From Ciona intestinalis (lineage: Eukaryota; Chordata; Ascidiacea; Phlebobranchia; Cionidae): a stretch of 64,000 nucleotides of DNA. The stretch's first letter is position 1. The number at the start of each line of letters is the position of its first letter. The stretch covers positions 377,526 to 441,525 of the forward strand of contig NC_020177.2 in NCBI RefSeq assembly GCF_000224145.3. Reading direction: 5' to 3'. Below the pieces are notes generated by a model. It ran no database searches, had not been told where the DNA came from, and saw nothing but the letters and a program-made list of their open reading frames with translations. The position numbers and the translations under genes were made by a program. This document shows positions 51,941 through 63,837 of the stretch, one piece after another.

Positions 51941-52412
51941 CCTGGCTCAGAGCCATAGAAATACCGAGTAGTCCAACCCATTGTTACGTAAAACACAAAT
52001 TGAACGGCAATTTGGGTCCAAAATAACACAGTAGGTATAGGGAAAATGTATGTTTTTCGGTAAATTACAGAAAAACTTGGGCCTAAAAACAAATTTAAAG
52101 GTTGAAAAATGTAAAAAACATGTGTTATTTGTTTTCTGTGTCAAAAAAAGTCAAAAATTAGAATTAGAAGCGGTTTAATTGCGACATTTTAGTCATTTAA
52201 TGCGGCTAAATTTATACATTTTTTCTAAAAAATGTTTGGTAAGGTAAATAGAAGCTGTTTTACACCTTCCCACAATAGGAAAACACAAACAAAACTTAAC
52301 AAGTTCGTTTAAACCCTTTGTCAAAGTCACCACTTTTGCTCTATTTTGGACACACATGGACGGCAGTTGGACTACTCGGTGTTTATACGACTCTGGCCTG
52401 GCTGTATTGTTC
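51941..52412. repeat. Foldback of about 470 bp with imperfect arms
   Basis: ACCGAGTAGTCCAAC at 51963-51977 has an exact reverse complement GTTGGACTACTCGGT at 52366-52380. Outward, CCTGGCTCAGAGCCATAGAA pairs imperfectly with TTTATACGACTCTGGCCTGG. Inward, GTCCAAAATA recurs inverted. Confidence 0.55.
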
Positions 52413-52590
52413 CACCATAGAGAACCCGTAACAATATTGTAGTAAAGTATTATTCTTATGTTTGTATACGAGTGTTTAAAAAATTTTTTTACGTTTTTAT
52501 ACATTTGTATAAACATATTTAACAAATATTACGATAGTTTGTGTTTTACGTTTTCTAATTCTTATCATTTTCTTTATCAGAAAAGTTGTG

Positions 52591-52640
52591 NNNNNNNNNN
52601 NNNNNNNNNNNNNNNNNNNNNNNNNNNNNNNNNNNNNNNN
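52591..52640. other. Assembly gap (N)
   Basis: 50 N, intergenic. Confidence 0.99.
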
Positions 52641-53230
52641 TGCCTTTCTTTTCACCAACTGAAACAAACGATTTGACGTTTGTTTAATTTCTTAATTTAA
52701 AGAAATTAAAAATACAAACCTTTGTCCTTTTTTGTTCCATTTTCCTTCTAAAACTAATATAGGGATTCGTTTAAACTTTCTATTCCTTTTGATTAATAGC
52801 TTTTAATTTAAATAACCGTGTGTGAGGTAAACAATATCCTAAATATATTTCAACATTTGGGTCAAAATATTTACGTCACGTAAATTGACGAAACAGCGTA
52901 GAAAACGATCCGTATTATAACACGTGTTACCATATTATAATACAGCATGTTTCGAAACGTCTCAACCAATCAGCATATGTCCGTTTGTTAACGACTCAAC
53001 CGTAACTAATCGGGTGGAAAAGTTGTGTAAAATCAGACAAAGCGATCACACTGGGTAAATGGGCACGTCAACAAAACTAGGCTTTTTACGTAGGGGAATA
53101 CCCATTCTAAATTTGCCACATTCGTGTTGCGCCATACGTTTGTAAATTAAACATCGTTGATTATACTTTGTGCATACCACCTTAAGTTATTGTTGTCATA
53201 CGCAAGCAGGTCTGGGATATTGAATAAAAT

Positions 53231-56200
53231 ATGAGCGACTTTCCAAGTTTCACAGCAACGTTAAGATCGTTTGGCTCAATTTCAAAGCAGACTGGACAAC
53301 TTAACTTAAATAAGGTAACTGCATTTAATATGCTTTGTTAAATGAATGTTTTACATTTATTTATCCTTGCAAAGCGGGATATTACAATTACAATCGTTAT
53401 AACACGGGTGGGTGCTAGTGAAGAATCTCTCTCCCACCTTATTTGGTAACCACTAACCCCCAACCACTAACTCCTAAGCCCTAGATTAAGGGGTTAGGTG
53501 TTGATGGTTAGGGGTTAGTGAATAGGGGTTAGTGGTTAGCAAATAAGGTGGGGGGAAAAAGATTCTTCACTAGCACCCACGGGTGTTCTGTTTCATACAC
53601 TTCGTGCCAGCTTACGAGTTAATTAGAGCGCTTTAAAATTAATTAGAGCGCATTAATTAGAGCGCTTTAAAAGTTATACATATGATAACTTATTACTTAT
53701 TAGTGGACACTGGGTGTATGAAAAAGAACACACGTGTTGTAAACTGGTTGCTCCGCCACGTAAAGATAAATAAGTGATATTCACATTCCTTTGTTATTCT
53801 TTACCGCCGTAAACTATGTTTTGTTTTTAAAATCAATTTTTAGGAGCTACATAAATATGGTGTGCAGCGGTGTAAAAAGTGCCTATTTTCGATGCTGCCG
53901 ACATTGGCCGGATTTTTTTTGAAACTGCTGGAAAAAAACGGCCGGCGTGGGAATCCAGAATTTATTTACATCGCCGGCTGAGTAACATTTTGTTTCGTGT
54001 TAACGTATGCGTAAGTTACCTATTCGTGGAGACGTGCAGTTCTGACGTAACAAACAGCTTTATATTATCAGAAATCCGGCATTTATGCGGAGACAATGGC
54101 AATTATGACGTAACAATACCAGCTATGTCGTAATGCACTTGCGGTATTTGATTGCGCCATAATAGGGATTGTGACTAATGTAATACGTAACAAGACGAAC
54201 AAATATTTCAACTCGTGTTACGGAATATAAAACACAGACAATATTAAAGCACTATTAAATTCCCAATAAATATTATTACAAAGAAAATTGGTTGCAGGTA
54301 GAAACATGTGAGTTTTTTAAACTGTAGTTGGTAATCGCTTAGTTTTATAGTTTTATTAAAGTAGCAATCCTAGTAGAGTATTCCTTGCTTAAACTAGCGT
54401 CTGTTATTACTTTCAATGTTGACCGGACAAAGTTTGTTGCGCGTAGTATAAATGACACTATGCCGTATTTATTGGAAAAGCTCAGTAGCAAAACTTTAAT
54501 TTTGTGGCTAAATGTTTACTCCTGTAACACTTACGCGTGTGTTACACGTGAAAATCGTCGCGGCAATCAGACTTTGATCGGGAAAAGACGAAACATGATT
54601 GACACGTTTTAATTAAATTCTTACGCTACGAAGGACCATGGGAGAAATCGTTGGCTTATATCCAAAGCCTCGTACATGGTGAAAGCGGCGCACGAATGCG
54701 AGGCTAGATAGAAAGGCAAAATTTGATGTCAGAACACACGCGCGCGAAAACTGCCGGAAAAATATAAATGCTAACTGGTATAGGCCGAATTTTTATTTTT
54801 TACGTGCCTGATGGTGTGCAACAAAACATATGTGATTATGTGCCACAAACTTTTAAAATGCACAGGAGGCAAAGTTTACTGCAATTTCTATGAAACAAAG
54901 CTAATTTGTTGATCAAATATTTACTAAGTAATGCAATATAAAAATCCTGGGTTGGCCTGCCCACTCTGCCACCCCAGGTTTGGTGCCCTTGGTTTCAAAC
55001 AGGCCAATATGATAAGTGTGTTGGGGTCTTAAAAAGGTTGGGAATTCTGACTTAATATTTATCCAGAGATCTGTACACGGCGAATGTGATGTATGGAAAG
55101 AATTACAAGCGATAGTTCAAGTGAAATGTAAAGAAAAAAGAAAGTTAAATGAACTGAAGGCGTCACTAAGGGAGTTACTGGAATTAGCATCAGATATTGG
55201 TAAATTACAGTCAATTAGAATTTTTTAAAACTGCTATTGTTATTAAAAGTATACAGCTATGTCAAAACAATAATTCTTCTACAATTTAAAATGGGTAAAA
55301 AAATAACAATTTATATTGTTTAGTTATTTGTTTTTATTTCCACCTTATGCCCCACAAATATAATGACGACCTAAATAAAGTATTACCATAACAAAATTAA
55401 TTAATTTTTAAAATGCCTCTTTTGGCATTTGTTTGCGATCCAACGCTGTGACGATCTGTACAGATCCCAGATCGTCCGGGTGAATGACATTTAAACTGTA
55501 TAGGACATTGTTTTCAAAAACACGTTTAGTATGTCTGATTTTAGTATGTTGATATTGATAATAAATTGATCTTAAATTACAGTTGGTGGTGAAGAAGATA
55601 TCAAATCAAAGCATCTTGCTGCAACTCAAGTCTTCTTTATTCTTTATAAACTTGATGAAGTGGATACCAAAACACTTCAGGAAGTTAGGCAAGTAAAATA
55701 TATGGTATTTTTTAAGTTATGTAGTTAATAGAGATTTGCGGAGCTGAATGTGAACTTAAAGTTTGTGACCAAGCGTCAGCTTTTTTAAGTTTGGTGGAAA
55801 AGGTAAAAAAGCATAATGCCGTCGCCGCATGTACTTGCCGTTAATATTATATTGCAAGAGCTTAAAATATGAAAAAGTAAGAAGTTGAGCAGGAAAAAGA
55901 TAATGAGCATGACTGTCTCTTTAATTAATTTTTTAGATAAAGTTTGGCGAACCTAAGTCATTTAAGTTTACTACATTATGTTCTTAGTTAATTTGAACAA
56001 ATGAAAATTGTTGAAAAAAGTCATAATTTTTTTTATAATGAACATAGACACACCATTGGTCGCGTTGATTTGAAATCGTTGAACAAACACCACCAAGTGG
56101 TGAAAACAATCTTGGATCTAACACACGATGGTGTACGTGAGCAAATCGAAAAACTCGAAAATGATCAAAGTTCAAATGAATTTGGAAGAAAAATAAAGGT

Positions 56201-59200
56201 TTGTTATAATTGTTTCATAAAGTTTTATTATGTTTAAAAAATAAGATTGAATGTAACTTATTTATCCTCACATGGCGGGGCAACGACAGTCATTATAACA
56301 CGGGTGTTCTGTTTCATACACCTCGTGTCTGCTTATGAGTTACCAGTTACCACGTATGTAACTTTGTCACAATTGTATTTAATGTATAGCTGACAATTTA
56401 GACAACCCATAAGGAACCACTGGTTATTTTTTATGAATTTTTTCCTCCCTTTATTAGTTTTCAAGTGATCTTCCAGTGATGGAGATTTCTTACGACTTTG
56501 ATCGCAAAGATCGGACGAACGGGGTTGATATCGCAGAAACATTTCGCCAAAAACATAAAGATCTTACTCGGCCAAACAGTGTTGCGCAGTTAAAAACTGA
56601 AAATCGAGTTTCTGCGAACACTGGTTTACCATGGTTAAGAAGACAAATGGAATTGTGAGATTTCTTTTCTTTTGTTTGATATTATTGTAGAGCTGATCAA
56701 TTAGGGACCAGTGATTCTTCCCACCACCACAATGCACTTATTTGTGTCTTAAGTTCACCACCATGGCACACTTGTGTGAACGTGCTTGCCTCTATGCCAG
56801 AAAACACGGGTTCATGGCTCGACACTGCTACCACTGTGGGACTGTGTGTCCTTGGGCAAGACACTTAACACCAATTGAAATATACACAATAGAAATATTG
56901 GATTTTTTATTTCAATTTTGTTTCAGGAAATTTCAGTCAACTCAGTTAGTTGAACCAACATTGGCTGTTTTGAAGTCAAGTCAAACTAATGAACAAATTC
57001 AAAATGAGGTATCTTGTAGATTAGCATTATTGTCTGGTATTGAACATAGAAAATTACGTTGCATGTAAAGCAAATCCCATAAAAACTGATTATGTTCATT
57101 TAAAACATTAAAACCACCTAAATCCCAAATTTGCATGAAAATAAGATCCACATTATGTTTTACGTCACTCAAACTGTTTAAGGACTGAGTATTGTTTAAT
57201 CTCTTGTTGTAGCTTTGCGAGCTTCTTGGCTTCGAACACTTAGACTTAATATCTGAATTGCTTCAACGAAGAGAAAGTTTAGTTCAAGATGAAAAACACT
57301 TGGCTGCAATTAATCAACATAGAGGTAATCTGAGCTTTGTATAATTATGATTGTGTGGTGCTATTGAACTAGTGTTAACAGCATTACCAAAGTAAATTGC
57401 ACTTAATGTTCGTTGCTGCTACCATTGTGGGAATTGTCCACTTGTAATTAATCCAACCCAGTGGTCATTAAATGTTATATACTTTTTAACAAAAAATACA
57501 ATTTTAATTTTTTGGTTAATTTTCTGTTTATTTATGTTTTATTAATTTTACCAGGAAACTTCCACGTAAGGGAAACCCAGCAACAACAACCAACATATGG
57601 AGCTCAAATAACTGTTCAGGTATTATGTTGCCTAATTTAACATCATAAATAAAATGGCATCGATTTATTTGGTACAGGATATGTGTAAACCTATTCGAAT
57701 TTGTGTTTCAGCAACCCCACTAATATGTTGGTAAAACTGTCAATTTTTCTACCCAAGTAAATAATTTATCATTAGTTTCTTGAACAAGAAATTAATCATA
57801 GTTTAAACAGAAGAATGTAACTATATCAAATTTCATCATTTCTTAAAATGCACCTGATTGTACATTTTGAGATTCAATCATGGTTTCATTTTTTTTGTAA
57901 AATGTTTATTTGAGTTTTAAAATGCAGAGGCGTAATGTTAAGTGTCACCTTGACTTTTTGACCGTTTTTATAAGTTATATTTTCTCGTACAGACCGACGC
58001 AGAAAAGCAAGTTGCAAAAGCGATTCGAAGAGAAGAGAAAAAGGCAAAGAAACTTCTTAAATCAATGATTCAGCAAAATGATGAAGATGACTCTGACTTT
58101 TTACCAAGGTTAGTTTTTAAGTAGTCGTATAAAACTCGTTTATCTTTTTATGGCGGACAATGATAGTCGTTGTGTTTTGTTTCATACACCTCGTGCCTGC
58201 TTACGGATGGCTACATATGTCGTTTTTAACTTTGTAGTGATTATTTTTTTTAATGTACAGCTGACAATTAAGACGTTAAGTGTCTTGCCTTGCATAAACC
58301 TAGTTTGTGTCGGGTTTTAAAATTTAGAAAAGAAAAACAATTGTATGTTTTGTTAAAAATAGGCACAGAATACATGAATGTAATCATGCATTAAACTTAT
58401 GCGTTCTGTATTCAAAGGAACAAGCCACTTCTTCTAACATCCGAACCAACATTTTCACTTCGAAATAATCTACGCTTGCCGGCTGCCGAGAAATTTCCTG
58501 GAGTTTACGACGGTCAGACTGTTACCCAACAAAGTGCGGCATTTGTTGGAGGTGTAAGGGTAGGTAATACACCTCATGCTCCCCGTCAATATACAACACT
58601 CATATATAGTACTGTGGGGTAAGATGGGACGTTTTTATAGTTAGCACTTAAATTCTCTTGAATATATTTTAGAGTGTGAGAATACGGTTATAAAATTCTT
58701 TAAATATTCCCTGTTTACTACCAAATTGGACGAGAAAGGAAAAAAGCACGTCCCATATTACCCCACCATTATATTGCATAGATGGCGCTACCTGAAGGTG
58801 TTGACGTTAAAAATACAAAAAGATTTGAAGAAGTTTCGATTCCTGCCACCATTGGTTACGCTGGACAACCTTGGCCACTTGTTAAGATCACTGAGTTGGA
58901 CGAGGTGACGAAATTAAACTTGGTTGGATTTAATTTGGTTAATTTTTTTAATAATTTTGTTATAAAATTTTATTTTTTTTTATATTTTTTTGAAATATTT
59001 TTTATTAATTTTGGATAATTTATTTGTAATTTTTATTTTTTTACGTAATTTTAGATTTTGTTTTACTTGTGCTTTACATTAGATTAAGCCATTTTTTGTT
59101 GGTATTCAAAATAAGAGTTGGCTCGTTACCCCAACACCCATATATTTAAGCTATAGTTGGCCTATTGCGCTCTAAGTTTTTTTAAGTCATATTTTAATCC

Positions 59201-62200
59201 ATTTTTAATTATCCCATATTTTATTTGAGCAACAGATCGGTCAAATGGCGTTCAATGGCATCAAGAAATTAAACACGATTCAGTCTCGTGTGTTTGAAAC
59301 TGCGTATCGGACGAATGAAAACTTGCTTATTTGCGCGCCCACGGGTGCTGGGAAAACTAACGTAGCAATGTTGAGTATTGTTAAAGAGATTATTCAAAAC
59401 GTGGAGAGCGGGGTTATTCAACTTGATAAGTTCAAGGTATGGATGCTGTTGTGTTGTGAATGTTTGTAACTTATTTATCCTTGTATGCCAATGTTGCTTA
59501 TGGGGTAACTAATAGTTATAGGATGGCTGTTGCAGTTGTTTCATAAACCTTGTGTTTAAACTGCTGTTATAATATTATCATTTTTGAAGGAGGGAAAGAA
59601 TTGGTCGAGTTATATCATGGCTGTTCTATTATATGCAGTTGTTTCATACGCCCCGTGTTTTTGCTGTTATAATATTATCACTAATGAATGAATAAATGTC
59701 ACCTGTTTATCCTAACATGTTGGGACAACCTTAGAGTTCTAACCATACGTGGTTGCCTTATACACCTCGTGCTTGGTAACAAGTTTCAGAGAAATAAAGT
59801 AATATTTCACTTCCTTAGATTGTATACGTGGCACCAATGAAAGCTCTCGCTGCAGAAATGGCCGAGAATTTTGGTCGCCGTCTTTCCCCACTAGGTGTCT
59901 CTGTACGTGAGCTAACAGGAGACATGCAATTAACGAAGAAGGAAATACAAAGCACTCAGGTTAGATGTTACGGTGTACGGGTTGTCTGTCTACATTGGCA
60001 GAGCCAGGAAAAATATGGGGTTGGTTGGGTAAAAAGCAACTTTTAAATACAAATACCAACCATTTAATATTTGAGTTTTTAATGAATAAGAAAATAAAAA
60101 GAAATACAAAGCACTCAGGTTAGATGTGATGTTACTGTACATGTATTACATTTCCCTATTTTCAATCAAATTAATTCTTATGAATCAAATTGTAATGGAT
60201 AAACTAGAAGTTAAATTTTAAGCATTTCATTTTTTGCTACAGCAAAAGTAGCTAAAAATGTTACCAAAAAATAGGGTACTATTTAATTTTCTTCTAATTT
60301 TGAAGATGTTAAATTTAAAAATCTAATTTAAACAAAAATATTTTTTTAATTTTTTTTATATATTTTCAATACTTTTTTTATAATGTTGAAGATGTTAATT
60401 ACGACCCCTGAGAAATGGGATGTCGTTACTCGGAAGTCAACAAGTGATGTTGCTCTTGCACGCCTTGTTCGTCTCCTCATCATTGATGAAGTTCATCTAC
60501 TTCACGACGAGAGAGGTCCCGTGCTTGAAACACTCGTTGCAAGGACGCTGAGACAAGTAGGTGGAACTTGGGTTAGACTTACCTTTCTACACCAATGGTT
60601 TCCAAACTTTTCTAAAAATTTTGCCTCCTAGACCTTTTGCAATTGTTTTGATATTTCGCGGCTCTATAAAAATCAAAGAATGCTGTTTAATGGGATTGGT
60701 GCACTTGTTTTGCTGCAATTAACTCATCAATGTTTGGTTTGGTTTTGGATCACAATCATTGCTTCATTGCGGACCTTCTGAAACTGCTGTACGGTTGGTC
60801 CGCGGACCCCATTTTGGGAACCACTGGGTTAGAGAATCCATAGATGACTAACTTTATAAAAACACACAAGTTGAAAAGGTCCAAAGTGTTTGCGAAAGCT
60901 AGTTGTCGTATTATAAATGTAGGTCGTGTAGCATGGAACATATAAACACAATATACTGAATCAACAATGGCGGCTCTTATAGCAATTCAGTACAAAAAAT
61001 TTGCAAACTTGCAATAACTGAAATGCATCTGTTAACTCGTAAGTGGGCAGTAGAATAAAAACGTAGTTGCCTAACATTTGTAACAAGTTCAAAGATTCAA
61101 AGTATTTTACTATTTGTGACATCATTCACTAGTTTTCATATTATCAAAGTGCAAATATTCAATAAGCCGATCATTTCACCATCCCTACTTAATTTCTTTA
61201 TCATACTGTTTGGAGCACAGAGTTTTGCAATAAAGAAAATGTTGGCTATGTTTTCAAAAGCTTGTAACTCATGCAATAATCAAACAACTTTTGTTTGTCG
61301 CTTTACTGTAAGTTAACATGATCCTATCTATTTTTATTAAATATTAAATATCCATAATTGTTCTGTTACATAAAAAGTTTTGTGCTATAATTGGAATCTT
61401 ACTACAGGTTGAAACACAGCAAACTATGATTCGAATTGTTGGACTTTCAGCTACTTTACCCAACTATATTGATGTGGCAAGGTTTTTACGAGTTAACCCG
61501 TAAGTTGATTGTATAGAAAATGAGTTTAAATCAGCACAGTTGGTTAGTTCGCCTGTCTAGTCGCTGCTACCATTGTGGGCGTATGTGTCCTTTGGCAAGA
61601 CACTTAACAGCGATTGCTCCAACCCAGTGGTCACTAATGGGTTGTCCAAATTATCAGCCATACATAAAAAAATAAAAAAATCACCCATAAAGTAACATAC
61701 TTGGTAACTCGTTAGCTTGCACCAAGTGTATAAAACAGAACACGTGTACTTATCAAGTGTCATTTTCCGGCCAGTAATTCAAGTAAATAATTCCTAGTTG
61801 TAATACAATTGGTTTACGCTATTTTATTTTTGTCCCGCTTTATTATTTTAAAAGCCACAGTCTATTAGCTTCTTTATCTATTAGCTTCTTACATGAGATT
61901 ACTTAAAGTTTATATTTTTTAATTGATGTACATATATATATTGTTACGAAACTGTCGCGAAAAATCTCCAAAATAATAACCAGGTAATTGCTTAACATTA
62001 TGTTTGTATATAAACTGTTGCTGTCAGATTAGCACACTTGTTTTGTAAATCAGCTCTTCTGGCATTTATTATATTTCTGTTGTAAAATCATAGTTTTTAA
62101 AAAGTGGTTAATTAAAATTTTAAACTTTTTTTTTTAACGTTTCAACAAAATTAATTACACCGTATGTTTTAGTCTCATATGTTGTACATTTGTTGTTATT

Positions 62201-63814
62201 TATTAATGCATCTTTAAATGCTATTTCTATTCATTAACTCATGATTGCATCTGACTGTTTGTGTGTTTTTAATATATAATAACTGGATATTTTTTATTTT
62301 GAATATACGAAAATTTGATAGAAATTTTCTTTATTTTTGAATATATGAAACTACCACTGTAGGCCAGTGCAGGAAAACAACTCGTCCAAAATATTTTTCT
62401 CGTAGGTTTTGGTGTTCGTTCATGCACGTAACGCGACAGTACGTACTGCGCAAGCAATTCTTGAACTCGCAAGGGAAAATAATGAAACGAGTTTATTTGA
62501 TTGTCGGCAGATGGATGGATTTAGTCAAGCAGAAAAACAGGTGTTATACAAATCTTAATGAATGTTGAATGTTTAGGCAACTGCAACCTCATAATAAGTA
62601 ATAAATGAATGTAACTTTTAATTCCTCTTGCGGCGGGGCAATGGTAATCATTAAAACATGGGTGTTCTGTATCGTACACCTCGTGCCCGCTTACGAGTTA
62701 GAACGTATGTAACTTGCTTTATCCCTGCATGGTGGGGCAACTTCAGTCGTTATAACACGAGTGTTCTGTTTCATATACCACATACATATATACATTTATA
62801 AATTTTGTTTATATTTTATTAAAAACCTTATTTTAATTTTCTGTCACCGCAGGTTCAAAGATCACGTAATAAAGAAGTTCGTGAACTTTTCAACTGGGGG
62901 TTGGGGGTTCACCACGCAGGGATGTTACGTGCAGATCGAACGATGCTGGAAAAGTTATTTGCAAAGGGTTTGATTCGAGTTTTATGTTGTACGGCAACTC
63001 TAGCTTGGGGTGTCAACCTACCAGCGCACGCAGTTGTTATTAAAGGCACGCAAGTCTATAACGCAAAGCAAGGATCCTTCGTGGATTTGGGAATCTTAGA
63101 TGTTATGCAGGTTCGTCAATTTGTTTTGTTAAATTTTTTATGTAAATTTATTTGTCATATAATTTTATATTTTACTACAAAAAATTTAATTGAAAAAAAA
63201 AGTGATAGATATATATATATCTTATCTTTATTCGAAAGATTTTTAAATTTGATGGTAAACCTTTTTTTTCTGGTTGGACCCAGATCTTTGGTCGAGCTGG
63301 CCGTCCACAGTTCGATACAACTGGTGAAGGCACGATTATAACAACACATAATAAGTTGTCCCATTATCTTGCATTACTTACACGACAACATCCGATTGAA
63401 AGTCAGTTCGTTGATTGTTTGGTCGACAATCTGAATGCTGAGGTGAGAAATTAGTTTAAAGTTTTTAATTTTTTTGAATTTCGTTGTTTTTAAACATTCT
63501 GTAATTTATTTTGTTTGTTTTTTGGTATTTTTTGTGGTTTTTATAGTTTTTTAAGACAAACAGACAAATATAGCTTATAATTTTAACAGTAAAAACTTAC
63601 TTTTTCCTAGTTTTTTTGTAAGAAGATTTCTATATAAGATTACCAAACAGACAATATTATTCAATGAAGCTTTATTTTTTATTTTTTTTCAAAGATTTCG
63701 CTTGGTACGGTAAACACAGTCGATGATGGGGTAAGATGGCTGTCGTACACTTATCTATTCGTGAGGCTGCGTAAAAATCCACTTGTTTATGGGATATCTG
63801 CTTTGCAGTTAGAG
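53231..63814 (+). CDS. ASCC3: ASCC3 helicase, 5' half (continues beyond window)
   Basis: Ski2-like DNA/RNA helicase of the ASCC complex, which separates collided ribosomes and assists AlkBH3 alkylation repair. Exons: 53231-53314, 55067-55199, 55583-55688, 56048-56198, 56458-56654, 56927-57008, 57213-57324, 57555-57619, 57993-58108, 58418-58559, 58782-58904, 59236-59436, 59819-59959, 60392-60556, 61408-61499, 62406-62540, 62853-63110, 63284-63442, 63695-63814. The start is [20 protein letters not shown]. The first helicase cassette has Q-motif-like [18 protein letters not shown], motif [96 protein letters not shown] and [11 protein letters not shown]. One intron (55689-56047) is best read as GC-AG. 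An exon matching human YIGLFFFDGRFRPVPLGQ is missing between 61499 and 62406. The Sec63 and second cassette parts lie beyond the window. Confidence 0.95.
53408..53578. mobile_element. Complete family B MITE
   Basis: About 170 bp with long terminal inverted repeats: GGGTGCTAGTGAAGAATC and CCCACCTTATTTGGTAACCA on the left, AGCAAATAAGGTGGGGGG and GATTCTTCACTAGCACCC on the right. The interior is built from GGTTAGGGGTTAG-like repeats. It lies within or beside a SINE-tail unit in ASCC3 intron 1. Confidence 0.85.
56240..56420 (-). mobile_element. SINE tail plus body, reverse orientation
   Basis: TTATCCTCACATGGCGGGGC, AACACGGGTGTTCTGTTTCA and the body segment TGACAATTTAGACAACCCAT. In an ASCC3 intron. 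Confidence 0.75.
56757..56885 (+). mobile_element. SINE head and body
   Basis: CACCATGGCACACTTGTGTG, GGTTCATGGCTCGACACTGC, GTCCTTGGGCAAGACACTTA. In an ASCC3 intron; a further short body fragment lies at 57405-57480. Confidence 0.75.
58138..58300 (-). mobile_element. SINE tail and body fragment
   Basis: TGTTTCATACACCTCGTGCC, then AGCTGACAATTAAGACGTTA and AGTGTCTTGCCTTGCAT in reverse orientation, in an ASCC3 intron. Confidence 0.65.
58604..58773. mobile_element. Family A MITE next to an ASCC3 splice acceptor
   Basis: Ends TATAGTACTGTGGGGTAAGA and GTCCCATATTACCCCACCAT. The right end is about 8 bases from the acceptor of exon 58782-58904, so the element's terminal pyrimidine-rich sequence (TACCCCACCATTATATT) takes the place of the usual polypyrimidine tract. 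Confidence 0.8.
59455..59800 (-). repeat. Diverged SINE-tail units
   Basis: Several degenerate units (TTATTTATCCTTGTATGCC, GTTTCATAAACCTTGTG, TTATCCTAACATGTTGGG, ATACACCTCGTGCTTGG) fill the intron between 59436 and 59819. Confidence 0.55.
60592..60828. mobile_element. Non-autonomous hAT-like element
   Basis: Left end CAATGGTTTCCAAACTTTTC, right end CCCATTTTGGGAACCACTG, matching the CAGTGGTTCYCAA-type ends known from hAT elements. Internal GGTCCGCGGACC is a perfect 12-bp palindrome near the right end. GGTTAGA octamers occur at both sides (60571 and 60828) but not exactly at the termini. No transposase is seen. Confidence 0.6.
61535..61795 (+). mobile_element. Composite SINE with one tail unit
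   Basis: Head CAGTTGGTTAGTTCGCCTGT, body GTGTCCTTTGGCAAGACACT and GGTCACTAATGGGTTGTCC, A-rich linker, CACCCATAAAGTAACATACT and a tail through CATTTTCCGGCCA. Shows head, body and tail order in a single insertion. Confidence 0.85.
62610..62790 (-). repeat. Two SINE-tail units
   Basis: Reverse-oriented units with ACATGGGTGTTCTGTATCG, TACACCTCGTGCCCGCTTAC and CACGAGTGTTCTGTTTCATA in an ASCC3 intron. Confidence 0.8.
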
Positions 63815-63837
63815 GTATGTACTCACATTGAACGAAT

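Larger units (their letters stand above)
51460..53230. other. Intergenic region, Kelch 3' end to ASCC3
   Basis: AT-rich. Holds a foldback (51941-52412), a 50-N gap (52591-52640) and the ASCC3 5' flank with the palindrome TAACACGTGTTA near 52918. No gene is supported. Confidence 0.65.

Noticed and set aside
54385-54612. 75-codon frame in ASCC3 intron 1
   Set aside because: No family resemblance, no splice-phase fit with ASCC3, and it lies in a repeat-rich intron.
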